64,000 nucleotides of DNA from Bin25 sp965221765 (GTDB lineage Bacteria > Bacteroidota > Bacteroidia > Flavobacteriales > Flavobacteriaceae), in the NCBI GenBank assembly GCA_965221765.1, contig OZ244911.1:1240001-1304000 (forward strand), read 5' to 3'. A program made the position numbers and the translations under genes. Under the pieces are notes generated by a model that did not search any database, was not told the origin of the DNA, and worked only from the letters and a program-made list of their open reading frames with translations. Shown here piece after piece: positions 39,616 to 48,993 of the stretch (positions are counted from its first letter, which is position 1; each line of letters opens with the position of its first letter).

Positions 39616-40670
39616 CAAGTTCAACTATCTAGTTCAACAATAACAACCCTAGTCAATCGTTTGACTAGGGAAGTTACTAAGGTGTCATTTTGACGTTTCA
39701 AATACTACTAACTATGAAATATCGAAAACTTAACCAAGAACAAAGGTACGTATTGGAGGCACTCATTGATCAAGGGTTTTCCAATCGAGCTATGGCCGAA
39801 GAACTAGGCGTTCATCGGACCACCATTTGGAGAGAACGGCAGCGTCATACCACGAAACGAGGTCCAGATAAGGGATATTACCAAGCCGATACAGCCCAGC
39901 GGAAAGCAGTCAAGAGAGAACAGGGAAAGCCTCGTCTCATCAAGTGGACCCGGGCACTCAAAGACGACATCAAATACTGGATGGTGGAAGAACGTTGGAG
40001 TCCGCTTACTGGAAAGCCAAGGGCATGGCAGGGGTTTCGACAGAATGCATCGATCGCTGGTGATGGACTGGCAAGCACGGGAACAAAACATCGGAGGCTC
40101 CCTACAAACGGTGGTATCGTTATCTACGTCATGGCAAAAGAAGACGTCAGCGTGGGAATTACAAGGGGAATCGAGGAGGTATTCAAGACCGTCCATCGAT
40201 GTTGAAGCGGATTTAATGATTGGGAGCCAAAGAGGATGTCCCTTACTCGTGTTAACCGATCGGGCTAGCTTGTATACGAAGATTCAAAAGTTGCCTAGTA
40301 AAGAGGCGACGCCAGTGGTTCATGCCATCATGGAGAAGATCAAAGAAATAGGCCCTCAGAGGATAAAAACCATGACTTTTGATAATGGGTTGGAATTCGC
40401 CAAACACGATCTCATCAAGCAGCCATTTGGCATCAAAACGTTCTTTACGAGACCCTATTCGTCCCAAGAGAAAGGCACGGTTGAAAACCGAATCGGCGTA
40501 CTGAGACGGTGGTTCAACAAAGGGGAGAGCATTGATGATGATACCGACCAAGAAATACAAATCATTGAAGACAAAATAAATAACAGAGGCGTTCGTCAAT
40601 TGGATTATCTCAGTCCTATCGAAAAGATAAAATCAACGTGGGATTATGTTACACTAGATAGTTGAACATG
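39616..40670 (+). mobile_element. IS30-family insertion sequence, copy B
   Basis: A 1055-bp copy of the element at 32524-33578 in opposite orientation. The left end is CAAGTTCAACTATCTAG, the right-end complement CATGTTCAACTATCTAG. It has the same internal hairpin (39647-39670). It is inserted in a C10 protease gene whose 5' end resumes at 40671 on the minus strand. A longer conserved flank (TTACAAG at the left, ATGGC at the right) is shared by both copies, so the true ends may extend a few bases further than I mark. Confidence 0.85.
39714..40665 (+). pseudogene. IS30 transposase, copy B, frames disrupted
   Basis: Same structure and same breaks as copy A: HTH N-terminus in one frame (to about 40205) and the DDE part in another (40045-40665). 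The last residues differ by one (Thr for Ala). Identity of the defects in two separate insertions means the element was copied after it broke, or that a frameshift mechanism produces the enzyme. Confidence 0.75.
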
Positions 40671-40784
40671 GCAATCAATTTGACTTTCTTCAAATTGTAT
40701 TTGAGTTCTTTCAAAGTATTCTTTTTGACAAGTCAGAAAAAAGAACGTGAAAAGGACTAATAATAGAATTAGTGGAGACTTCAT
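40671..40784 (-). pseudogene. C10 cysteine protease, 5' part (lipoprotein signal)
   Basis: ATG 40784 reads MKSPLILLLVLFTFFFLTC, a lipoprotein signal with lipobox FLTC, then QKEYFERTQIQFEESQ up to the IS30 border at 40670. The same frame resumes on the far side of IS30 copy B as the C10 propeptide (39615 downward). I join the two by position, strand and the expected domain order; a flanking target duplication is not clear. Confidence 0.6.
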
Positions 40785-40908
40785 AATATAAAAAGTTAAT
40801 GATATCGTAAAGTTAGTAACTAATCAAAAAACTAACGATTATTCTTTTTAAAAACAACTTTATCCCATCGATACAATGTCATCAATGGACTAAAAACTAT
40901 TGCACTAA

Positions 40909-41012
40909 CGCCATCATGCTCCAAAAAGTTACAAATCCACCTCCATAGAACCCCGAAAAAGCCAATCGTTCTTTTTCTTAAAAAGAGGATTTGCCTTTAA
41001 ATCAAAAATATG
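40909..41012 (-). repeat. Repeat shared with 52370-52474
   Basis: On the minus strand this ~105-base stretch (starting ATATTTTTGATTTAAAGGCA) aligns with 52370-52474 on the plus strand (ATATTTTTAATTTAAGGGCA), including a common AAGAAAAAGAACG core. In both places it lies upstream of the secreted-protease module. It may be a degenerate coding remnant (a KKKN-x-WLF peptide is shared) or a regulatory upstream region. Confidence 0.55.
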
Positions 41013-41036
41013 TTAAATTAGATACTTGATTTAACA
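41011..41036 (+). promoter_or_regulatory. Inverted repeat upstream of the relaxase gene
   Basis: TGTTAAAT (41011-41018) and ATTTAACA (41029-41036) form an 8-bp stem with a ten-base loop, about 75 bases before the relaxase start. Candidate operator or part of an origin of transfer; not proven. Confidence 0.35.
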
Positions 41037-41111
41037 TCTTCGCCAGCTCATGTTAAAACGGGCTCTTGCAGAGGGCTTTCAGAGAATAAAAACGTTCTAA
41101 AAGATAAACAT

Positions 41112-43083
41112 ATGCCACCGAAAGGAAATATTCACTGGGCTACCAAAGAAGATGGTAAAGGCAATGATGCTCATAATCTCAGAGAAACGTCTAGTGCTCG
41201 GGATATCGCCCCACCATCGATCACCGATCACTATCCTTTAAAAGAAGTTTATATCGGGGGATCTATCACACAAACTCGAAAAGAGTTGTTTGACATCCAC
41301 CAACAACAAACCAAACGCACCTATGATGGGAATGATGCTCGTCAGCTCAAGAGCCTCATCAAAAAAACCGCTCTTCAAATCGAAAACGATGGGAAGTTAT
41401 CTATTAATCGAAAAAAAAACAAGGGCACTCGAAGTGTCTAAATCTGGGGTGGCTACGGCTTCGGCATCCACCTCAAAGAAGCATGTCGATGCTTTTGTTC
41501 AATGGCTTCAAAACACCTATGATATACAAGTGGTACAAGCGGTCAAGCATAACTGGGAGGGACACCATGCTACCGCATTGGATGTCTATCAAGGAAAAGC
41601 CAAAGAACAGGGGCAATGGTTGCCCCATTGGCATATCCACCTCGAAATCGAAATGATCGAACGGAGTACTGGACGCAGTGTAAATTCTCGTGGAATGCGG
41701 TATACCCGAGCCTTGGAAAAAGAATGCTGGAAAGCCCATGAAACCACCTTAAAAGCCTTAGAATCAACCAAAAGAAAAGCTTTTATCAAACAATGGAAAC
41801 AAGACCATGCCAAACGATACCCGCGTTCTTATTTTGGGATTGGTCGATCCTTAAATTTTGCCACCATCAGTAAAAAATGGGCCGATATTGCCGGGCTTGA
41901 AAGAGGAATCGAAGGGAGTCAAGCCAAGCATATCCCGATCAATCAATTTATAAAAAATCAAACATTACAAGCCGAACTCTTTGAACAATACGGAAATATC
42001 AAAACACTTCTGGCAAACAAAACCAAAGCGTTACATCAGGTTCAAGGGCAATTAGAACGATACACGCCTGAAAAATTACAAGAAGTCAAAGAGGCTTTTG
42101 AACGTCAATCGATCGTGGCTTGTGGACAAGCTTATGGATTCATCGACTCGGAAGTAGAAGCGATTCAAAAAGAGGTGCGACAACAAGATTCAGAACAAGG
42201 GGACGCAATCGATGTGTTTGAAGAAATCAAGAGGCGGGGAACGGTCAAAATAAAATCGGAGGTGGATCAAGAAAAAACGAATTATCAGTCGGCTCAAGAA
42301 GAAGCATGGAAGACGCAATTAGTCCATCGCTTGTATGATTTATTGAACATGCAAGCAGTCCATCGCAAACGAGGACAAGAAGGTTTAGAACATGCTTTGG
42401 CATTGTATGAAAAACAGTTAACAAACCATACGGAAAAACAAGCGTTAGACACGTTGGCAAATCAAATCTACGAGATAGCTGGAGTAACGATAAAGACCCA
42501 TTGGAAACAAAAGGATGGAACGGTCATAGCAATGATCCCTCAAGAACGTTTAAAAAACGCTTTGAAATATGCTACAGCAAAATACCATGCCCTAAAACAT
42601 CAAGTCAATAAAGCCTCCGTTCGTCAAGAGGTGAAAGAAGACATCCAACGAGAAGAAGATCAGACGTATCGTATTCAAGTGCGGAAATCACAAGATCAGC
42701 AAATGAAAAATCAAGAGCATGATATCACGAACAATCAATCAGTCATTAAGAAACAAAAGGACACCATCACCCAAAAGAAAAATGAAATTAAAGCGTTGGA
42801 TAGGGAGAAAATAGAAAAACAAAAAACCATTGACGATCTCTCAGATAAAAGAGAAGAGTATACCCATCTTGTCAAAGAAATCGATGCCCTCAAAGTTTCA
42901 CCGCCTCGAATCCATACGGCCATTTGGCGAGAAGGACTTATCTTGAGAATTGAAAATCTTTTGGATCGAGATAAACAAAGAGTGATTGAAAAAAAACAAA
43001 AAGCACTGCCAGCATGGGAAATCGAAGAAATCATGCAACCGCAAGGATGGCAACGAGAGCCATCATTAGGCATCGGTTTTTAG
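41112..43083 (+). pseudogene. MobV-like plasmid relaxase, frameshifted in an A9 run
   Basis: Two frames (41112-41441 and 41290-43083) join at A9 (41411-41419). With A8 the protein is continuous, about 656 residues. It shows an N-terminal RTYDGNDARQLKSLIKKTA region, the His motif LPHWHIHLEIEM in place of the usual PHxH, and GLERGIEGSQAKHIPINQF, closely like the MobV/Pre motif GLERG-x-x-GS-x-A-x-H. A long coiled-coil C-terminus follows (KKQKDTITQKKNEIKALDRE). It would nick an origin of transfer for plasmid mobilisation. The neighbouring Rep gene supports a plasmid origin. Confidence 0.62.
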
Positions 43084-43086
43084 TGA

Positions 43087-43163
43087 ATTGGATGGTGTCA
43101 AGTCTTTTCTGCAAGAAATCACAATTCAAGTTGTTTTTTCAAAAAGACTTGACACCATCCAAT
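43087..43163 (+). repeat. Perfect 22-bp inverted repeat with 33-base loop
   Basis: The arms are 43087-43108 (ATTGGATGGTGTCAAGTC...) and 43142-43163, exact reverse complements. It starts four bases after the relaxase stop and ends 26 bases before the umuC fragment. It could be a terminator hairpin, the ends of a tiny excised element, or a recombination/plasmid site. No T run follows the right arm. Confidence 0.7.
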
Positions 43164-43188
43164 GCGATGCCTCTTATCCTTGTTGCCA

Positions 43189-43398
43189 ATGATCGCCTTG
43201 GTCGACTGCAATAATTTTTATGTTTCTTGCGAAAGCGTCTTTCAACCGAAAGATCTTGGAAAACCCTTGGTGTTGCTTTCTAATAACGATGGTTGTGTTA
43301 TTGCTAGAAGCCAGGAGCCAAATCCCTGGTGCCTATGGGTGCGACCGCCTTCTAATACCGCCAAAAGAGGAAGAATCTCGCCAATACGTAAAAAATGA
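43189..43398 (+). pseudogene. umuC: umuC-like Y-family DNA polymerase, 5' fragment
   Basis: ATG 43189 reads MIALVDCNNFYVSCESVFQP and PLVLLSNNDGCVIARS, the catalytic N-terminus of UmuC (DCNNFYVSCE, NNDG-C-V-IARS). After RSQE the frame shifts; the other frame shows AKSLVPMGATAF, matching the EAKALGIPMGAP region, then stops. About 75 of the expected ~420 codons remain. umuDC operons are common plasmid cargo in Bacteroidetes. Confidence 0.75.
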
Positions 43399-43466
43399 AT
43401 CCCCTTTGTTTAACTATAGGTTTTTTATGCTTCTCTAAAAACAAAAAAAGCCTGCTTTGATCGCAA

Positions 43467-43620
43467 GCTTCTTGAGTCGTGATTTTTCGACATCGGTGGA
43501 GTTGCACTTCTGCAGAGCTCATTTGTAAAAATACGCTCTTTCAGCAAAAAAAAGCCGGCTTCTTGAGTCGTGATTTTTTGATTATCGGAAAAACTTCGGG
43601 GGTTTGGGGGCAGAGCCCCC
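43467..43620 (+). repeat. Direct repeats and G/C hairpin upstream of rep
   Basis: CTTCTTGAGTCGTGATTTTT occurs near 43467 and again near 43559, about 90 bases apart. Shortly after the second, GGGGGC-AGA-GCCCCC (43606-43620) forms a tight hairpin. Repeats and hairpins of this kind are frequent around plasmid replication or transfer origins; the function here is inferred from the Rep gene 150 bases downstream. Confidence 0.5.
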
Positions 43621-43717
43621 AATATTATCTTAATATATTCAATTCTATTAAATAATATAAGGTCTATATGGGTAGGCTTAGTCTATTAGTTTTTACAAGG
43701 GTTTGCGAATATCTAAT

Positions 43718-43740
43718 GGGACAAATATCATATTTGTCCC
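43718..43740 (+). promoter_or_regulatory. 23-bp palindrome upstream of rep
   Basis: Arms GGGACAAATAT and its complement around a single central C, followed by CCTTTTTC, 30 bases before the Rep start. Either a Rep operator/autoregulatory site or a terminator for upstream transcription. The perfect symmetry favours a dimeric protein-binding site. Confidence 0.5.
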
Positions 43741-43769
43741 CTTTTTCATAATTCTGTAGAAACCTCTTT

Positions 43770-44234
43770 ATGTCAGATCAAGCTATCGAAAAAAAATACG
43801 ATGTCATCGAACCGAATACTTTAGTTCTGGCTAACTATACTTATTCCATTTATCAAGAAAGAATACTGCTTTATTTATTGGCTAAGCTCAAAGAGGATAT
43901 GCAACGGAATATTAATGTCATTGAAAACAGCAAAAAACTAGTTATAAAAAACCCAGATGGAACACCGAGTAAAAGTGCTTTGTGTCAGCGACAGTATTTT
44001 AGAAAGAAAACGATTCGTCTATACTACGCCAAGTTACAAGAATTAGTCCCTAAAACCATTCATAGAGGAAAGTTAATCACGGAAATTGAAGACATGGCGA
44101 CAATAGCACTCAAGTTTCATAAACCTCACAATCGTGGGAGAATCATCATGCCTTTATTCGCTAAAACCGAGACAAAAAATAATAAAGGAGTGGCTGAAAT
44201 CACCATCAATGAAGAGTGCTCTAAGTACGGTTGA
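43770..44234 (+). pseudogene. Rep_3-type plasmid replication initiator, truncated
   Basis: 154 residues beginning MSDQAIEKKYDVIEPNTLVLANYTYSIYQERIL: the opening helix pattern (N-x-L-x-x-A-x-Y-x-L-x-x-x-E-x-R-I-L) is typical of Rep_3/RepB winged-helix initiators of Bacteroidetes plasmids. The second winged helix is missing: after EITINEECSKYG a stop is met and IS5-type transposase sequence begins at once. It would have bound iterons at an origin. Shows that a plasmid was integrated here or captured. Confidence 0.65.
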
Positions 44235-45065
44235 ACCTCTCGGAGGTTCGAACCAAAGCATTCATGAAGGATCACATTTGTTTTATGGTTTTTGGTGATT
44301 TAGACATGGCAGATGCGGCTCCCGATCATAGCACATTATCTCGGTTTCGTTCCGAGTTAACGGCCAAAAAGTGATATCAACGCTCATGAATGAGGTTCAT
44401 CGGCCATGGACTGAAAAACAACATCATTCAAGGCACGGTCGTGGTGGATGTGCGTATCACTGCGAGTTCTTTTTCACCCAAAAGCCGCTGTGAAAAGCTA
44501 GAACTACGAGTAGAAGAGAGCGATCATGAGCAACAAGAGGAAGCGAGTTTCCATGCCGACCATCAAGCCCATTGGTTGAACAAGAGGAAAAAGACGTACG
44601 ATGCTTATCAATGGCACATGATCACTACCAAAGAAGACTTGATGTTACGAAGGTACACACGGTATCCGCCCATCAGCAGATCGTCAGGGATTACCGCCTT
44701 GGATGGAAGGTCTTTCGGTTGCCGAACGAAAACGATTTTTGGTCGATAAAGGCGATCCATCAGAAACGAAGGATCCGATCTTAGAGGCCATGGGGAGTAT
44801 TTCTTGGGTGATAGAAAAAGGTTAATGCCATAAGCCCTGGACCAAACAGTAGAAAGGACGAAATAACCCCATCAGCAAAGAATGTTGGCTAGTCGAACAG
44901 ATTTAGGAGACTGGCTTGTTGGTTTCATGGTCAAGTAACCCGATTCAAGGGATTGGAGAAAGTCCATCACCAACCTATGTTGGAGTCGATGGCTTATGAT
45001 TTGAAGAGATCATCTAGCATGATGGCTCTCATGCCAGTCTAAACGAAACTTTGTCAACAGTTAAA
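44235..45065 (+). pseudogene. IS5-family transposase remnant (type A)
   Basis: Pieces in several frames: GDLDMADAAPDHSTLSRFRS (IS5 N-terminal block), then 44390-44749 with GTVVVDVRITASSFSPKSR (first catalytic Asp region VDARI) and DHQAHWLNKRKKTYDAY, and near 44930 a WFHG-x-VTRFKGLEKVHHQ ending like the conserved transposase C-terminus. Many stops and shifts. Its left border truncates the rep gene. Related debris lies at 55940-56552. Confidence 0.65.
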
Positions 45066-45685
45066 ATGGAGCATCGTAAATCGCTGAAAATTTGATAGTT
45101 GAAATACCACAAAAAATATTCACTACACTTTTTCGTAATGAAAAGATTTTAATGTACTTTTTGACGATGTCGACGGAAATAAAGCTGTTGTAAATGTTTA
45201 TTTATAGGCTAATGAGTATCCTTGAAGATGGCCTCAAAGAAATCCTCAAGGTTCTCATAACCTTTCAAAGACATCGAAGAGACGTGATGAAGGTATGTAA
45301 TCCAATGGCAAAACATAACGAATTAATGGAAAAATTCAATGATCACCGATTTTCACGTACTTAATTAACCGTAATCACATCTCTTTTATTTAAACCCATT
45401 CCGTGTCCAAGCCTTTATTGACACACTTTGGCACCCTTTTCATTCCCAATCCACAATTTATAATACGGTGTTTTATTAGATACACCGCGAGTGCTTTCCA
45501 CATCATTTTGGAAAAATTACATCCATCAAACGCCTCAAATCCCCTAATAACAACGATTTGATCATTTTTTGTTCGCATCATCTTATGTTTTGTGATTTTT
45601 TATTATCCTTATCATGGCAATAATTTACTGAATATGGATATCCCTCACTTCTTCTTAAAACCCAAGTTAACGGCCCACAAGCATT
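45066..45685 (+). other. Stretch between transposase remnants, no gene recognised
   Basis: Open frames here are short and without family features. Composition is AT-rich and resembles non-coding flank. No hairpin or RNA gene was noted. Confidence 0.35.
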
Positions 45686-47299
45686 ATGAAGCCCTCCGCA
45701 CAACAAGTCGCCCAAACCTTTGGCTATAGCTAACGAGCCTTGACTTCTTTGGTGAGTGATTTTAAAAAAGAACTTCAAAAAGAGCTTCCCGATGAAAAGA
45801 CTCATGAGGGATTATTCTTTGTTCAGAAACCAAGGGGAAGACCGGTTTCGAAAAACGTGCCGGAGTGGTTCAGCAGATGGTGGCCTTCAGAAAAAAGAAT
45901 TTCTCGGTTGAATATATTAAAATTTCATTGGATGCCCTGGGCCAAACCCTCTCCGAGCGAACCATCTACAATATTTTAAAAAAAGAGATAGGACACCAGA
46001 CGTGATCACCGCCCCCAAGAGTCGGGCGCTTTCTTTTTTGGAAGAGGACCCCTTCAAAGTGGCCTATGGTGGGATGTTATGCTTTTTGCCATTGGTGCGG
46101 CATGATGGTTTGGATGCCCTCATCGAACCAAACCACTATCCACAGACCAAGACCTGATCTCGTGTCTCATCTATTCTGTCCTTTCTAACTCTGAAGTTGA
46201 ATAACATCAGGCGATATCGTGCCGATGATCGGTGGGGTATGGACCGAGGGTTGGGTCTTTTTGCGGGACTCCAAAATCTACCCAAAGCCACTTGGTTTTC
46301 ATCGTATTCGAGTCGGGTGACCTCCGCCATGAATACGGATTTTTTGAAAAAGATGCATGGCTTATGGACCAAAGCATCGCTTTATAGCGATACGGCCAAC
46401 TTGGATTTCACGACCATACCTTATTGGGACGATGATACGCACCTGGAAAACCACTGGTCGGGCAAGCACAACAAAGCCCTAGCCGGTATGCAGGCCATCC
46501 TAGCTCAAGATTCGGAAAAGGGCATCGTCAGCTATGGTCGGGTGGGGGTGAGGCATCCACAACAAAGCCAAGAGGTCTTAGAGTTTCTCGATGTTTACCA
46601 ATCCCAAAAGAGTCCTCAAAAGCCACTGCGTTATGTGGTGTTTGATAGTCAATTCACGAGTTATGAAAACCGATCGCGCTTGGATGAGGATGGGGTTTTA
46701 TTGATCACCATCCGTCGGCCTGGCCAACGCATGGTGCATCGCATCGAGCAGCTTCCCAAGACCCGTTGGCGGACGATACGGGTCGAGCAATCTTCGAGCA
46801 AAAAACAAACCCTTCGAGTGCACGATGAAAAAGTCTTTTTGAGGGAGTATGATAAAGAGATTCGGCAAATCATCGTCACTAGCCGTGACAAAAGAAAACC
46901 AGCGGTCATCATCACCAATGATTTTGAAAAGCCCATGGCCCAGATCGTTCAAAAATATGCCCGGCGCTGGTTGGTCGAAAAAACCATCAGCGAACACATC
47001 GAGTTTTTTCATCTTAATCGAGTGTCCTCTTCCATGGTCATGACCTTATTAGCTTACCATCTCTACCGACGGATGGCCCGCCAACTAGAAGGCTTTTCCA
47101 AGGCCACAGCCCCAACGTTATTTCAAAAGTTCTTTGCCAGTCAAGCGGAAGTCAACATCAAGAAAGAGGGAATCGAAGTCACGCTCAAAAAGAAAGAAAT
47201 GTACCCTTATTGCTAGAAACCATGAATGGGTTCAAGGACATCCAATACCCTTTTCTGGGCAATAAAAAAATCCAGTTCTTTGGATCATCCTATACCTAG
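45686..47299 (+). pseudogene. IS4-like DDE transposase, broken into several frames
   Basis: ATG 45686 begins MKPSAQQVAQTFGYS, then a stop; LVSDFKKELQKELPDE and RKKNFSVEYIKISLDALG follow in shifted frames. The largest piece (46197-47216) reads RYRADDRWGMDRGLGLFAGL, YSDTANLDFTTIPYWDD (Asp region), YVVFDSQFTSYENRSRLD (second Asp) and YARRWLVEKTISEHIEFFHL (Y-x-x-RW-x-x-E box). A final shift near 47207 is needed to reach LLLETMNGFKDIQYPFL and TAG 47299. DDE-superfamily transposase of the IS4-like type; exact IS family not assigned. Confidence 0.65.
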
Positions 47300-47358
47300 A
47301 TGATTGACAGTCTATTTTTTGCCGTGAAAATCGGTGATGATTCAAAACAATTGCAAGA

Positions 47359-47370
47359 GGGGGGGGGGGG
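47359..47370 (+). repeat. G12 homopolymer
   Basis: Twelve consecutive G, the longest run noticed in the window, within a short open frame that follows the transposase remnant. No start codon of an exported gene is near it. Replication slippage or a collapsed repeat are possible. Confidence 0.7.
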
Positions 47371-47548
47371 AGCGTAAGCATGAAAATTTCCGATTGGCTG
47401 TCTTGTCTTTTTAAAGCGGGTTCAATTGCTATTCACAAAGATGGTGATACAATTAATTTTTCTTGGTAAATGAGTATTTATTAGTCAAAATTGATTTTGT
47501 GATTTGAACCATAAACTATCAGTCATCATGACCGAAGCTAATCGATAA

Positions 47549-48982
47549 CTACCCGCCAGTGGTATAAATTTCAGCGCCCCAAGTTTGGAGATTTCGAGCT
47601 GGGACTGGAAAATGTAAAAATTGCTTCAACCCCAAATCATCGGTTCTTCGTCGGTCAAAAAATCCATTGGCAGTGGCATCGATCGTTTCAAGATAGCGCT
47701 CATAAAATAACTTGTCTAATAAATCTGGATCTGTGGCTTTTGCTGGTTCTTTTCCGCCTTTAGCAACACGAGTTTGATTGATGATTGATATCGCTTGATC
47801 TATATTGATTCCCAATCTAATGTGGGCTTCGGCTTTAAATAATTGAGCTTCTGTAGACTTATAAAGAGGCATAGGACCGATACCTCCTGCCGATCGAAAA
47901 GATTCATGTTCATTGAACTTCCAGGTTGAAAAAAAGTAGATGCCTCTATTGGCTCGAAAAGGGGCCGCACCGGCATAGCGATACATATGATCTTTGGAAG
48001 ATCCCCATCGGGCATCCAATGTGGGTATGATGTTTTGGTCAGAAGTATAACCATTTTTAGGATAGGGATAAGGACTTTGGGGGTTGACCATATGCACTAT
48101 CTTTTGATCCACACGGACCAAATCAGGATTATGACTTCTCAAGTGTGCATTGTACCATCGATTGCCATTTCCTAAAGCGATGAAATCAAAATCCAAATTT
48201 CCATGATTTATTTTTTCAAGGACTTTATGCCAATCAATAGAGTTTGTTTCTGTTATAGTCCGGGCCGAATGAACCATGATTTTAGCATAATATCCATTGA
48301 TGAGTTTGATTAATTGTTCTTTGTTGATTGTGATGCCATTAAAACCATTGATTTGAATGGATGTAGTTTTTCTGACGTAGTCAAGTGCTGTATCAAAATC
48401 TTGAAGAGCATGATTAATAACTTTCGGGTAGGGTACAAAATCTTCATAAGTCAAAGCATCTAAATCGGTGTTTTCATCATAAATTAAAGCTTGATCAAAA
48501 AGTAATCCTAGATAGCCAAAACTCAATCCTCTCAGAAAAAAAGCATAAGCATTATACTGATTGATGGTTTCTTGATCTATTGTTAAAGTGCTGACAGCTT
48601 TTATGATATCATTGGCACTAGTTACACTTGAATACAACCCATTGTATGGAATTTCTAAAAATTCGGGATAAGCGGCCGTTACCGAGTTATCAATTGAAAA
48701 ATGATCCCCCAATCCATAAGGTTCCTTAACCGTTCCAACTTCTCGCATACCATGAAACCCCCATGAGGAAGTCCCTATATCTGCGGCCACTAATAAAGTT
48801 AGTAGGGGTTCAGATTTAAATAATGCATTGAACCATTGGTATGCTGCCCCATCCAAAGTACTTTTATAATCATCTGGAGTTAAAAGTACTTGTTCTTTAA
48901 TGGGTTGTGATAAGTTTTCAACATCCAAAGAATCACACGAAAAAACGCATAATAGAAAAAGGATACAGATTTTGTATTTCAT
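47549..48982 (-). CDS. SusD/RagB-family outer-membrane nutrient-binding lipoprotein
   Basis: 477 residues from ATG 48982, which opens MKYKICILFLLCVFSC (lipobox FSC). The helical TPR-like body includes YAFFLRGLSFGYLGLLFDQ (SusD-typical A-x-x-LRA-x-x-Y-x-x-L) and the C-terminal AEAHIRLGINIDQAISIINQ and FFDRRRTDDL blocks. It caps the SusC channel encoded immediately upstream and binds oligosaccharide or other nutrient at the cell surface. The substrate is not evident; no glycoside hydrolase is adjacent. Confidence 0.9.
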   Translation of the reverse strand: MKYKICILFLLCVFSCDSLDVENLSQPIKEQVLLTPDDYKSTLDGAAYQWFNALFKSEPLLTLLVAADIGTSSWGFHGMREVGTVKEPYGLGDHFSIDNSVTAAYPEFLEIPYNGLYSSVTSANDIIKAVSTLTIDQETINQYNAYAFFLRGLSFGYLGLLFDQALIYDENTDLDALTYEDFVPYPKVINHALQDFDTALDYVRKTTSIQINGFNGITINKEQLIKLINGYYAKIMVHSARTITETNSIDWHKVLEKINHGNLDFDFIALGNGNRWYNAHLRSHNPDLVRVDQKIVHMVNPQSPYPYPKNGYTSDQNIIPTLDARWGSSKDHMYRYAGAAPFRANRGIYFFSTWKFNEHESFRSAGGIGPMPLYKSTEAQLFKAEAHIRLGINIDQAISIINQTRVAKGGKEPAKATDPDLLDKLFYERYLETIDATANGFFDRRRTDDLGLKQFLHFPVPARNLQTWGAEIYTTGG

Positions 48983-48993
48983 AGGACTAAACA

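Noticed and set aside
45390..45979. Short open frames on the minus strand between transposase remnants
   Set aside because: They lie antisense to, or beside, decayed transposase sequence and have no protein-like features.
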